A stretch of 64,000 nucleotides of DNA from Octadecabacter dasysiphoniae (GTDB lineage Bacteria; Pseudomonadota; Alphaproteobacteria; Rhodobacterales; Rhodobacteraceae), in assembly GCF_021532615.1 (NCBI RefSeq), contig NZ_JAKGAQ010000001.1:1178001-1242000 (forward strand), in the 5' to 3' direction. Position numbers and translations under genes: made by a program. The notes beneath the pieces were generated by a model. The model saw nothing but the letters and a program-made list of their open reading frames with translations. It was not told the origin of the DNA and made no database searches. Shown here piece by piece: positions 46,792 through 55,187 of this stretch (its first letter is position 1; each line of letters starts with the position of its first letter).

Positions 46792-49542
46792 TTACTCCTC
46801 GGGCGCGTCGGTTGTTTCTTCGTCGTCTTCTGCCTGATCTGCGATATAGGCTACGGACACCACGACTTCGTTTTTGCCCGTGTTGAAGACTTTGACGCCC
46901 CCCGCAGAGCGTGAGCGGAAGGAGATGCCTTCGACGGGGACGCGGATCGATTGGCCTTTGGAGGTGGCCAGCATGATCTGATCGTCCAGTTCAACCGGGA
47001 AGGACGCAACGATTTCGCCGCCGCGCATGGCCTTATCCATTGCAGTCACACCCATGCCGCCACGCCCGCGCACGGGGTAGTCGTGGCTGGATGACAGTTT
47101 GCCGGACCCGCCTGCGGTGATCGTCAGGATCAGGTTTTCAACCGCGGACATTTCGGCGTAGCGGTCTTGTGTGATGGAGCCTGCGGGGACGTCTTCGTCT
47201 TCGATCTCGGCGTCATCGGCAAGGCCCGCCATGGCGCGGCGCATCTTGAGGTAGGCGGCGCGTTCGTCTGCTTCGGCCTTGAAGTGGCGGATCACGGACA
47301 TCGACACGATTTTGTCGTCGCCCTGCAATTTGATGCCGCGCACACCGAGGGACGCGCGTGAATTGAACACGCGCACATCGGTACAGGGGAAACGGATCGC
47401 GCGGCCGGAGTTCGTGACCAGCATGACATCGTCATCATCGCTGCAAATGCGGGCATTGATCAGGGACACGCCTTCGTTTTCGCCCTCAAACTTCATGGCG
47501 ATCTTGCCGTTGCGCATGACGTTGGTGAAATCGGACAGACGGTTGCGGCGCACGGTGCCCGCGCTTGTCGCAAAGACGATTTGCAGATCGTCCCAGTCTT
47601 TTTCATCGCGGTCCACGGGCATGATGGCGGCAATCGACACACCTGTCGGGATCGGCAGGATGTTGACGATGGCCTTGCCTTTGGACGTGCGCGACCCTTG
47701 GGGCAGGCGCCATGTCTTGAGCTTGTAGACCATGCCGTCTGTCGTGAAGAACAACAATTGCGTGTGGGTGTTGGCGACGAACAGCGTGGTGACGACGTCG
47801 TCTTCTTTCAAACCACTGCCGGACACACCTTTGCCGCCGCGTTTTTGGGCGCGGAAATCAGCGAGGGCCGTGCGTTTGATGTAGCCGGATTCTGTGACCG
47901 TCACGACCATGTCTTCGCGTTCGATCAGGTCTTCGTCTTCCATGTCACCGGACCAGTCGACGATTTCGGTGCGGCGGGGCACGGCGAACAACGTCTTACA
48001 TTCGTCCAGCTCATTGGTGATGATTTCCATGATCCGTTCGCGCGATCCGAGGATGATCAGGTATTCCTTGATCTTGCCTGCGAGTTCTTCGAGTTCGTCC
48101 GTGACTTCTTTGACGCCGATCTGGGTCAGGCGTTGCAGGCGCAGTTCAAGAATGGCGCGGGCCTGAATTTCGGACAGGTTGTAGGTGCCGTCCGCGTTCG
48201 CAGGGTGGGTCGGATCATCGATGAGTTTGATGAACGGCAGGATTTCTTCGGCGGGCCAAGCGCGCTGCATCAACGCGGCGCGCGCAGCGGGCGCATCCGC
48301 GGAGGCGCGGATGGTGGCGACGACTTCGTCGACGTTGGACACAGCCACGGCCAAACCACACAACACGTGGGCGCGATCACGGGCTTTGCGCAACTCAAAC
48401 GCGGTTCGGCGGATCACAACGTCTTCGCGGAAATCGAGGAACGACGTCAGGAACCGGCGCAGGGTCAGCGTTTCGGGGCGGCCACCGTTCAGCGCCAGCA
48501 TGTTGCAGCCAAAATAGGTCTGCATGGGTGTGAAGCGGAACAGCTGGTTCAGCACGACTTCGGCGGTGGCGTCGCGTTTGAGTTCGATCACCACGCGCAC
48601 GCCGTTGCGATCGGATTCATCCTGAACGTGGCTGATGCCTTCGATCTTTTTGTCGCGCGCGGCTTCTGCGATGCGGTCAATCATCGCAGATTTGTTCACC
48701 TGATAGGGAATTTCGCTGATGATGATGGCAAAGCGGTCTTTGCGGATTTCTTCGGTGTGGGTTTTGGAGCGCACGATGACGCTGCCACGCCCTTCAAGGT
48801 AGGCTTTGCGCGCGCCGGAGCGGCCCAGCATCATGCCGCCTGTCGGGAAATCGGGGCCCGGGATATATTCGATCAGGTCTTCTGACGTCAGATCGGGATC
48901 TTCGATGAGCGCAAGGCAGGCATCGATGACTTCGCCCAGATTGTGGGGCGGAATGTTGGTGGCCATGCCGACCGCGATGCCGCCCGCGCCGTTGACCAGC
49001 ATGTTGGGGAAGCGGGCGGGCAGAACCGTTGGTTCACGGTCCTTGCCATCGTAGTTGTCTTGGAAATCGACGGTTTCTTTGTCGATGTCGGCCAGCATAT
49101 AGGCGGCGGGTTTGTCCATGCGTACTTCGGTGTAGCGCATCGCGGCGGGGCGGTCCCCGTCCATGGAGCCAAAGTTGCCTTGACCATCCAGCAGCGGCAG
49201 CGACATGGAGAAATCCTGCGCCATACGCGCCAAGGCGTCATAGATCGCGCTGTCGCCGTGGGGGTGGTATTTACCCATGACATCACCGACCGCGCGGGCG
49301 GATTTGCGGTATGATTTGTCGTGGGTGTTTCCGGCCTCGTGCATGGCATAAAGAATGCGGCGGTGGACCGGTTTCAGGCCATCGCGTAGGTCTGGAATCG
49401 CGCGCGACACAATCACCGACATCGCATAGTCGAGGTAGGATGTTTTCATCTCGGCGGTGATGGAGATTTGCGGGCCGTCGTATGCAGGACGTTCGGGCGG
49501 CATTTCGTCAGTGTTTTCAGGAGTATCTGGTGTGTCGCTCAT
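46792..49542 (-). CDS. gyrA: DNA gyrase subunit A
   Basis: The 916-residue subunit breaks and rejoins DNA in the GyrA2B2 complex. The winged-helix domain holds [17 protein letters not shown] and the catalytic Tyr in AMRYTEVRM; the C-terminal part has the six-bladed beta-pinwheel with the GyrA box ([10 protein letters not shown]). Positions matching E. coli Ser83 and Asp87 are Ser and Asp, so no common quinolone-resistance substitution is present. An acidic, Pro-rich 20-residue extension precedes the conserved start and an acidic tail ends the protein ([15 protein letters not shown]). Confidence 0.97.
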   Translation of the reverse strand: MSDTPDTPENTDEMPPERPAYDGPQISITAEMKTSYLDYAMSVIVSRAIPDLRDGLKPVHRRILYAMHEAGNTHDKSYRKSARAVGDVMGKYHPHGDSAIYDALARMAQDFSMSLPLLDGQGNFGSMDGDRPAAMRYTEVRMDKPAAYMLADIDKETVDFQDNYDGKDREPTVLPARFPNMLVNGAGGIAVGMATNIPPHNLGEVIDACLALIEDPDLTSEDLIEYIPGPDFPTGGMMLGRSGARKAYLEGRGSVIVRSKTHTEEIRKDRFAIIISEIPYQVNKSAMIDRIAEAARDKKIEGISHVQDESDRNGVRVVIELKRDATAEVVLNQLFRFTPMQTYFGCNMLALNGGRPETLTLRRFLTSFLDFREDVVIRRTAFELRKARDRAHVLCGLAVAVSNVDEVVATIRASADAPAARAALMQRAWPAEEILPFIKLIDDPTHPANADGTYNLSEIQARAILELRLQRLTQIGVKEVTDELEELAGKIKEYLIILGSRERIMEIITNELDECKTLFAVPRRTEIVDWSGDMEDEDLIEREDMVVTVTESGYIKRTALADFRAQKRGGKGVSGSGLKEDDVVTTLFVANTHTQLLFFTTDGMVYKLKTWRLPQGSRTSKGKAIVNILPIPTGVSIAAIMPVDRDEKDWDDLQIVFATSAGTVRRNRLSDFTNVMRNGKIAMKFEGENEGVSLINARICSDDDDVMLVTNSGRAIRFPCTDVRVFNSRASLGVRGIKLQGDDKIVSMSVIRHFKAEADERAAYLKMRRAMAGLADDAEIEDEDVPAGSITQDRYAEMSAVENLILTITAGGSGKLSSSHDYPVRGRGGMGVTAMDKAMRGGEIVASFPVELDDQIMLATSKGQSIRVPVEGISFRSRSAGGVKVFNTGKNEVVVSVAYIADQAEDDEETTDAPEE

Positions 49543-49663
49543 GTAATCCGCCTGTCGCTCCGAGGTGACTCGGGAGTTCTATATATTGTTGGTAAAAACT
49601 ATATCACAGACTAGGGGTGGTGCAACGCCTGAGGGTCGAATTGGCTGCGCCAATCCGATCAAA

Positions 49664-49681
49664 GCGGGGGCCAGCCCCCGC
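49664..49681 (-). other. GC-rich palindromic hairpin downstream of ornithine cyclodeaminase
   Basis: GCGGGGGC and GCCCCCGC form an 8-bp stem with a 2-base loop, 38 bases after the ocd stop. A second small inverted repeat (ATTGG/CCAAT, 49641-49655) follows. Only TTTG follows on the minus strand, so termination is possible but not strong. It may be a REP-like palindrome. Confidence 0.4.
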
Positions 49682-49718
49682 GCCCCCGGAGTTTTTGGGC
49701 CAGGTGAAGGGTGCGGCG

Positions 49719-50762
49719 CTATTTGGCGCGGTTGAGCATGCCATACAGATCGCGGGGATCGTCGGGATCAGCGAGCATGTCCAGGTTGATGAAGAAATCC
49801 GTGCCTTTGATCGCGGTGAGGATTGTGCGCAGGGCGGAGAAATCCTCAATCGCGAAGCCGACGCTGTCAAACAGGGTGATTTGTTTGTCCGAGGCGCGGC
49901 CTGTGGTTTTGCCGGCGAAGACGTTGTGCAGTTCGATGACGGGGTGATCATCGGCGAGGGCCTGAATTTCGCCCTCGACCCGTGTTTGGGGCGGGTATTC
50001 GACGAAGATCGAGGCGCGGTGCAGGATGTCTGCGTGCAATTCTGTTTTGCCCGGGCAATCGCCGCCGATGGCGTTGATGTGCACGCCAGCGCCGACCAAG
50101 TTGTCGGTCAGCACGGTCGCGTTTTGTTTGTCGGCTGTGCAGGTGGTGATGATCTGCGCGCCTGTGACTGCGTCTTCGGCGGTTGTGCAGGTGGTGACGT
50201 GTAGGTTTGTGCCTGCAAGGTTGGCGGCGCATTTGGTCGTTGCCGCTGGATCGGTGTCAAACAGGCGCACGTGGGTGATGCCGCAGATGGCGGCAAAGGC
50301 GCGGCACTGGAATTCTGACTGTGCACCGTTGCCGATCATGGCCATGGTTGTCGCGCCTTTGGGGGCGAGGTGTTTGGCGGCCAGTGCGGACATGGCGGCG
50401 GTGCGCAGGGCGGTCAGCAACGTCATTTCGGACAGCAACACCGGATAGCCGGAATTTACATCGGCCAGCAGGCCAAAGGCGGTGACGGTTTGCAGGCCTT
50501 CGGCGGTGTTTTTCGGGTGACCGTTGACGTATTTGAAGCCGTAAAGTTCGCCGTCGGAGGTGGGCATGAGTTCGATCACGCCGACGTCGGAATGGGACGC
50601 CACGCGCGGGGTTTTGTCGAACGCATCCCAGCGCAGGAAATCTTGCTCAATGGCGTCGGCGATGCGGATCAGCATGTTGTCTAGCCCGTTGGCGTGGACC
50701 AGTTTCATCATATTTTCGACGGAAACGAAGGGCACGAGGGCCTTTTTGGAGGGGGTCAACAT
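49719..50762 (-). CDS. ornithine cyclodeaminase
   Basis: The 347-residue enzyme of the OCD/mu-crystallin family converts ornithine directly to proline and ammonia with NAD. GYPVLLSEMTLLTALRTAA, the NAD loop MAMIGNGAQSEFQCRAF, and GVHINAIGGDCPGKTEL are typical of true ornithine cyclodeaminases. I chose ATG 50762 with AGGAC 7 bases upstream; the frame continues upstream only as the antisense-like end of the arginase gene. It lies 10 bases downstream of arginase on the same strand: together they run arginine to ornithine to proline. Confidence 0.92.
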   Translation of the reverse strand: MLTPSKKALVPFVSVENMMKLVHANGLDNMLIRIADAIEQDFLRWDAFDKTPRVASHSDVGVIELMPTSDGELYGFKYVNGHPKNTAEGLQTVTAFGLLADVNSGYPVLLSEMTLLTALRTAAMSALAAKHLAPKGATTMAMIGNGAQSEFQCRAFAAICGITHVRLFDTDPAATTKCAANLAGTNLHVTTCTTAEDAVTGAQIITTCTADKQNATVLTDNLVGAGVHINAIGGDCPGKTELHADILHRASIFVEYPPQTRVEGEIQALADDHPVIELHNVFAGKTTGRASDKQITLFDSVGFAIEDFSALRTILTAIKGTDFFINLDMLADPDDPRDLYGMLNRAK

Positions 50763-50772
50763 GTTGATGTCC

Positions 50773-51696
50773 TTAAGCAAAAGAGCGAGTGGGGCGGTCA
50801 AAGACGCGGCGGCCCATGAGGGAGGCGGTGAGATCAACCATGAGAGAGGCGGTTTTGCCGCGCTCATCCATAAACGGGTTGAGTTCGACCAGATCGAGGG
50901 AGGTGACGCGCCCGCTGTCATGGAGCATTTCCATTACAAGGTGGGCTTCGCGCAGGGTGGCGCCGCCCGGAACAGTGGTGCCCACGGCGGGGGCGATATC
51001 GGGGTCGAGGAAATCCACGTCGAGGGAGACATGAAGTAGGCCGTCTGCGGCGCTGACCCGATCGAGGAACTCGGCCAAGGGCGCGCGAATGCCGCCTTCG
51101 TCGATGGCGCGCATATCCGCGATATGCATGTCCGTGTTCGCGAGAGCGGCGTGTTCTGCCGGATCAACCGAGCGCAGGCCGATCATGCACATCTGATCCG
51201 TTGGCACGGGGTTTTGAACCGGCGGAAAGGCATCAAACCCGTCGTGGCCTGTAAAATATGCAACAGGGGTGCCGTGCAGATTGCCGCTGTCGGTGGTGAG
51301 GGGCGTGTGAAAATCGCTGTGCGCATCCAGCCAGAGAACAAAGAGCGGTTTGTTGATGCTGGCTGCGTGATCGGCGATGCCTGTCACGGTGCCAAGCGCG
51401 AGGGAGTGATCGCCGCCCAAAAAGATCGGCAGGCCTTGGGCTGCGGCGTCTTTGGCGGCGGCGTTCAGCGTTTGTGTCCAGCCGACGGTTTGGGGCAGGG
51501 CGATGAGGTGGTCGTGATCCTGGATATCCGTGTCCTCGGCCACCAGATTGCCAAGATCTGTGACGCGGTGGCCAAGATCATTGAGGGTGTCGCCCAGACC
51601 CGCGGTCCGGTACGCGTCCGGCCCCATGATGCAGCCTTTGCGGTCTTTGCCGCTGTCGACGGGTGCGCCGATGAGGATGATGTCGTGTGGGGTCAT
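50773..51696 (-). CDS. rocF: arginase
   Basis: The 307-residue manganese enzyme hydrolyses arginine to ornithine and urea. All ligand motifs are visible: FLGGDHSLALG, WLDAHSDFHTP, and SLDVDFLDPDIAPAVGT. AGGAG lies 7 bases before ATG 51696. It forms an operon with ornithine cyclodeaminase and is divergent from an Lrp-family regulator, the usual arrangement for a catabolic arginine operon. Confidence 0.95.
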   Translation of the reverse strand: MTPHDIILIGAPVDSGKDRKGCIMGPDAYRTAGLGDTLNDLGHRVTDLGNLVAEDTDIQDHDHLIALPQTVGWTQTLNAAAKDAAAQGLPIFLGGDHSLALGTVTGIADHAASINKPLFVLWLDAHSDFHTPLTTDSGNLHGTPVAYFTGHDGFDAFPPVQNPVPTDQMCMIGLRSVDPAEHAALANTDMHIADMRAIDEGGIRAPLAEFLDRVSAADGLLHVSLDVDFLDPDIAPAVGTTVPGGATLREAHLVMEMLHDSGRVTSLDLVELNPFMDERGKTASLMVDLTASLMGRRVFDRPTRSFA

Positions 51697-51764
51697 TTGG
51701 ATGCTCCTGATATTTGGAGTGATTTTGGCGGGGCTTGCGCGGGCAGGGAAGACAGCGCATTGTG

Positions 51765-51794
51765 CAAAGTGAGCGCAAATTATACAAAGTGAGC
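51765..51794. promoter_or_regulatory. two direct repeats CAAAGTGAGC with 20-base period
   Basis: CAAAGTGAGC occurs at 51765-51774 and again at 51785-51794, on the same face of the helix, in the interval between arginase and the Lrp gene. The second copy covers the ribosome-binding region of the Lrp gene. This fits an operator for Lrp-type multimers and autoregulation. Confidence 0.6.
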
Positions 51795-51798
51795 AGTT

Positions 51799-52230
51799 AT
51801 GTTAGACGAAATGGATGGTTCTCTGATCAAGGCATTGCAGCGTGACGGGCGCGCCACGGTATCGGAGTTGAGCGCGGATTTGGGGGTAACGCGCGCCACG
51901 GTGAAGGCGCGGATGGATCGGTTGCGCGCGCAGGGCGAGATTGCGGGGTTCACTGTTCTGACACGCGCGGATGTGGCGGCGCATCCGGTGCGCGGGTTGA
52001 TGATGCTTGGGATTGAGGGGCGCGGGACCGAAAAGGTGATGCGTGCGCTGGTCGGTATGGTTGAGGTGCAGGCGGTGCATTCGACCAATGGCACATGGGA
52101 TTTGATCGTTGAAATCGGCACAGCGACGCTGGACGCGCTGGATGCTGTGCTGTTTCGTATTCGCCGTATGGATGGCGTGACGCGGTCAGAAACCAGTTTG
52201 TTGCTGAGCACGCGGCGCGCGGGGCGCTGA
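51799..52230 (+). CDS. Lrp/AsnC-family regulator
   Basis: The 143-residue protein has the N-terminal winged helix-turn-helix (DGSLIKALQRDGRATVSELS and DLGVTRATVKARMDRL) and the C-terminal RAM effector-binding domain (about 65-140, with MVEVQAVHSTNGTWDLIVEI). It is divergent from the arginase-ornithine cyclodeaminase operon, so it probably senses an amino acid such as arginine or ornithine and switches that operon. The control is inferred from position and from the operator-like repeats between them. Confidence 0.9.
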   Translation: MLDEMDGSLIKALQRDGRATVSELSADLGVTRATVKARMDRLRAQGEIAGFTVLTRADVAAHPVRGLMMLGIEGRGTEKVMRALVGMVEVQAVHSTNGTWDLIVEIGTATLDALDAVLFRIRRMDGVTRSETSLLLSTRRAGR

Positions 52231-52241
52231 TACCTGCGATG

Positions 52242-52694
52242 TTACGCCTTGCGGGCGGCCATGACCCAGAGTGCGACCAGAACCAATGAGATCAGGGCGT
52301 TATAGGATGCCATGGACAGGCCCATAAGGCTCCAGACGACATCATCGCACATCACGATGGGGGCGATATCCATGCTGAGGGGATCGGCCATATTGAGAGC
52401 ACCGCCGCCTGTGCAGCTTGTCGGGCCTTCCCAGATGCCGCGTTCTACGCCGGTGTGATAGACGCCGATCCCTGCGGTGATGCTTGCCGCGATTGCGCCC
52501 AAAACAGCGAACGCCCTTTGGTGGCGCGCCATCAGCACGGCCAACACGCCGACGGTAATCGCCACGACGTGCGGCCAGCGTTGCCACAAACACATCTTGC
52601 AGGGTGCATAGCCGATGACCTGAAATACGAATGCGCCAGCCAGCAGGGCAAAGCTGCCGAAGGCTGCGAGGAATATCAATTGCGTGCGCGTCAT
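52242..52694 (-). CDS. dsbB: disulfide bond formation protein DsbB-like
   Basis: The 150-residue protein has four hydrophobic segments and the two periplasmic Cys pairs of the DsbB family: APCKMCLWQRWPH near residue 33 and SCTGGG with IVMCDDVVWSL near residues 92-115. DsbB passes electrons from DsbA to quinones. I chose ATG 52694; a TTG at 52715 would add seven residues. It lies downstream of the ExoD gene on the same strand, 75 bases away, and converges with the Lrp gene. Confidence 0.88.
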   Translation of the reverse strand: MTRTQLIFLAAFGSFALLAGAFVFQVIGYAPCKMCLWQRWPHVVAITVGVLAVLMARHQRAFAVLGAIAASITAGIGVYHTGVERGIWEGPTSCTGGGALNMADPLSMDIAPIVMCDDVVWSLMGLSMASYNALISLVLVALWVMAARKA

Positions 52695-52769
52695 TTTAGG
52701 GGGTGTGTCCTGCAAGGTATTTGGTGTGAAAAAGTCGCGGTATGTACGGCCCCGTATATATAGGGAGTG

Positions 52770-53384
52770 TTACAGGCCGATCCACCCCTTCAACAGGCTG
52801 GCCAATGTGGCGCCTGCGACGATCAGGGTGGTGATCCAGACGGTGCCCAACACCAGCCCGAAAAGGATCAGCAGGCCATCGCGCTGCAACAGACCCATTG
52901 AGATGATGACAACAGCGAGGCCGGGAACTGAATTTGTACCCGGCAGTGGCACCAGAATGGACGCGCTGAACAAAACGAGGCCGAGGCCGACGATGCGATC
53001 CATCGGGGGGCGGGACAGGGCGGTTAATCGTGGTTTGCTGATGCCTTCGATTTTGCGCAACCACGGGCCGGCGCGGTCGGCCAGATTTTGAAGCCCGTCT
53101 TTTGATATCGTGCGCGCGCCCAGTTTCGTTGGAAGCCACGGCGAGGTGCGCCCGAGCAGGATTTGCGCCGAAATAAACATGAGCGGCAGCGCCACGACTT
53201 GCGGAATGCCATACAGAAACGGGATGCAGCAGGGCAGCGCCAAGACCAGCAGGAACAGCCCGAACGCGCGTTCGTTCATCTGGTGCAGCACCCAATCCAG
53301 CGTCACGGTGTCGGACGGCGCGTCTTTGGCCAAGTGATCCAGTTGCTGAGAGATCGCCAAGACATCATCGGGCGACGCGGTCAT
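52770..53384 (-). CDS. ExoD-family membrane protein
   Basis: The 204-residue protein matches the exopolysaccharide synthesis ExoD family: an N-terminal cytoplasmic part with VTLDWVLHQMNERAFGLFLL, then PCCIPFLYGIPQVVALPLM, and C-terminal hydrophobic segments including VPLPGTNSVPGLAVVIISMG. ExoD affects exopolysaccharide production and alkali tolerance in Sinorhizobium; the biochemical activity is unknown. ATG 53384 is chosen because the family begins near this Met; an upstream in-frame ATG gives 13 additional residues with no match. Confidence 0.85.
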   Translation of the reverse strand: MTASPDDVLAISQQLDHLAKDAPSDTVTLDWVLHQMNERAFGLFLLVLALPCCIPFLYGIPQVVALPLMFISAQILLGRTSPWLPTKLGARTISKDGLQNLADRAGPWLRKIEGISKPRLTALSRPPMDRIVGLGLVLFSASILVPLPGTNSVPGLAVVIISMGLLQRDGLLILFGLVLGTVWITTLIVAGATLASLLKGWIGL

Positions 53385-53539
53385 GGGTGAACATCCCGGT
53401 GCAGTGCAACGCAAGGCGTGCAAGTGGCGAGGGACACATCATGGAAGCGTTTGGTCATTTGGATCTGCTCGTTTGTTTTGTTGGTTAGGCCATGGGAAGC
53501 CTGTAGGGTCAACCGCAACACGGGCGAAGGATTGATGAC

Positions 53540-54388
53540 ATGAAATGGCAAGGCAGACGCGGCAGCAAGAATATTGAAGACCGCAGGCGCAGTGGCGGTG
53601 GCAAAACAGCAGGAGGAATCGGCGGGATTGCGGGGCTGTTGATCCTGTTGGCGGGATTGTATTTCGGGTTTGATACGTCTGGGTTTGTTGATCTGGGCGG
53701 TGGCGGGCAGACGCAGGCCAGCACAGAAATCACCGAAGCAGACGAGCGCGCGGCGCAGTTTGTGTCTGTCACCTTGGCGGACACAGAAGAGGTCTGGGCC
53801 GAGGTGTTTCGCGATCAGGTCGGTCAGAACTACACCCCGCCGACGCTGGTGTTGTTCAAAGGAACGACCCAATCGCCCTGCGGTGGCGCGTCCGGTGCAT
53901 CGGGGCCGTTTTACTGCCCCGGCGACAACAAAGCCTATCTTGATACAGATTTTTTCGTGACGCTGGATCGCCAGTTGGGCGCGGGGGGTGATTTCGCCGC
54001 CGCTTATGTTGTCGCCCATGAGGTCGCGCACCACGTTCAGAATGAACTGGGCATTCTGGGGCAGGCCAACCGGATTCGTGCCCAAGTAAGCCAGACCGAA
54101 AGCAATGCCATTTCCGTGCGCATCGAATTGCAGGCGGATTGTTTTTCGGGTGTGTGGGCGCGCTACGCCGAAGAACGGTTCAACAGTTTAGAACGCGGCG
54201 ACATCGGTGAGGCCATGAACGCGGCGGCGCAGATTGGTGATGATACGCTGCAACGCAATGCGGGCCGCACGGTGCAGCCCCACACGTTCCAACATGGGAC
54301 ATCTGCGCAGCGACAGGCGTGGTTTCAGACCGGGTATGAGAGCGCGCAAATCGCATCTTGTGACACGTTCTCGACCGACAACCTGTAA
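53540..54388 (+). CDS. neutral zinc metallopeptidase, YpfJ family
   Basis: The 282-residue protein starts with a basic, Gly-rich cytoplasmic segment (MKWQGRRGSKNIEDRRRSGG), has one transmembrane helix (about 25-48) and a periplasmic domain with the zinc motif HEVAHH in VVAHEVAHHVQNELG and SNAISVRIELQADCFSGVWA, where the third ligand usually lies. This is the putative neutral zinc metallopeptidase family (PF04228); the substrate is unknown. It is transcribed toward tRNA-Leu and is divergent from exoD. Confidence 0.9.
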   Translation: MKWQGRRGSKNIEDRRRSGGGKTAGGIGGIAGLLILLAGLYFGFDTSGFVDLGGGGQTQASTEITEADERAAQFVSVTLADTEEVWAEVFRDQVGQNYTPPTLVLFKGTTQSPCGGASGASGPFYCPGDNKAYLDTDFFVTLDRQLGAGGDFAAAYVVAHEVAHHVQNELGILGQANRIRAQVSQTESNAISVRIELQADCFSGVWARYAEERFNSLERGDIGEAMNAAAQIGDDTLQRNAGRTVQPHTFQHGTSAQRQAWFQTGYESAQIASCDTFSTDNL

Positions 54389-54405
54389 AAGGTGATTTAT
54401 GTGCG

Positions 54406-54434
54406 TTGACGCGCCGCAGCGGTCCGGCTAAGTC
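54406..54434 (+). promoter_or_regulatory. predicted promoter of tRNA-Leu
   Basis: TTGACG (54406-54411), a 17-base spacer and TAAGTC (54429-54434) lie 10 bases before the mature tRNA 5' end, the expected place for a sigma-70-type tRNA promoter. Confidence 0.5.
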
Positions 54435-54444
54435 ACCGCTGCGT

Positions 54445-54530
54445 GCCGGTGTGGCGGAATGGTAGACGCAGGGGATTCAAAATCCCCCGATGGTGACATC
54501 GTGCCGGTTCGAGTCCGGCCACCGGTACCA
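54445..54530 (+). tRNA. tRNA-Leu (anticodon CAA)
   Basis: An 86-base class II tRNA. The acceptor stem GCCGGTG pairs with CACCGGT (first pair G-U), the anticodon stem GGGGA/TCCCC encloses TTCAAAA with anticodon CAA at 54478-54480, a long variable arm (CGATGGTGACATCG) follows, and the T arm contains GGTTCGAGTCC. The CCA end is encoded (54528-54530). Confidence 0.97.
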
Positions 54531-55187
54531 CTTTAAGTGGTCAAGCACGCGCAGATCGACAGTAAGATCGCCCCATTCCCGAATCGCAAAAGTTTACATA
54601 AACGTAAACAAAGCGCCTGATTTTTCAGCATTTCCTTGATTTCGTAAACACCACTGGCCGTGGCGGCCGTCTGTTTGCGAGGTTTATGAGGGGAAATCGG
54701 GCGAAATTCTCCCCGAGCGTTAACTGTTCGCAAACGGCGGCTAATCCTGCCCATTTCCAATAAATGGCCACAAAACCCACGATTTTAGGGGGTTAGCCCC
54801 CCCTATTGTTTCGCAGCTGGAAACGGACTGTTTGGATTACGTAGGGTCAATTGCAACCAAGGGCTGTGCTGGGCGGGTTTGAGCCAGCGTGGTTAACACT
54901 TTTCGGCCATTTTTCGCTTTTTTGAACTCAAAACTGTCTGTATTCAGACGGAGCCCGACTGGGGGGCACACCGGCTGACTGGGGACGCCGGGTCGAGATT
55001 TAGGTCTCGGTGAAGTGAGTGGTGTCTGCGTGATCGGGTCTAGACCTATTCATATGCGGATGAGAGTTTGGTCGCCTTTGGCGTCCAGCGTGTGTGTCGA
55101 GTTGTGGCCAATTGTTCCCTTCTTACACAGACGTGTCATCAAAGGTCCGGCCATGTGGCTGGGAACACGGGTAAGATAGGAACGAAT
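54531..55187 (+). promoter_or_regulatory. 657-base non-coding region and leader before the RTX gene
   Basis: No supported gene is present. Several short inverted repeats lie in it: GGGGG/CCCCC at 54788-54801, GTCTG/CAGAC at 54936-54949, CGAGA/TCTCG near 54993-55008. TTAAC motifs occur near 54718 and 54891. A ribosome-binding TAGGA stands at its end. It should hold the promoter and a long leader of the RTX gene; no specific operator could be named. Confidence 0.45.

Noticed and set aside
49543-49620. A LexA-type box upstream of gyrA
   Set aside because: GTTC-N8-GTTG near 49575 has the wrong spacing and a mismatch, so it does not fit the GTTC-N7-GTTC motif.
54445-54541. tRNA-Leu as an integration site for an island carrying the RTX gene
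   Set aside because: I looked for a direct copy of the tRNA 3' end downstream of the RTX gene and found none up to the window end; there is no integrase. The ACCAC/GTGGT hairpin right after the tRNA has no T tract and includes the CCA end, so I did not call it a terminator.
55054-55179. A 41-codon open frame in the leader directly before the RTX gene
   Set aside because: It has no ribosome-binding site, a composition unlike a real peptide and no recognisable feature. Its stop touching the RTX ribosome-binding site is interesting but could be chance.
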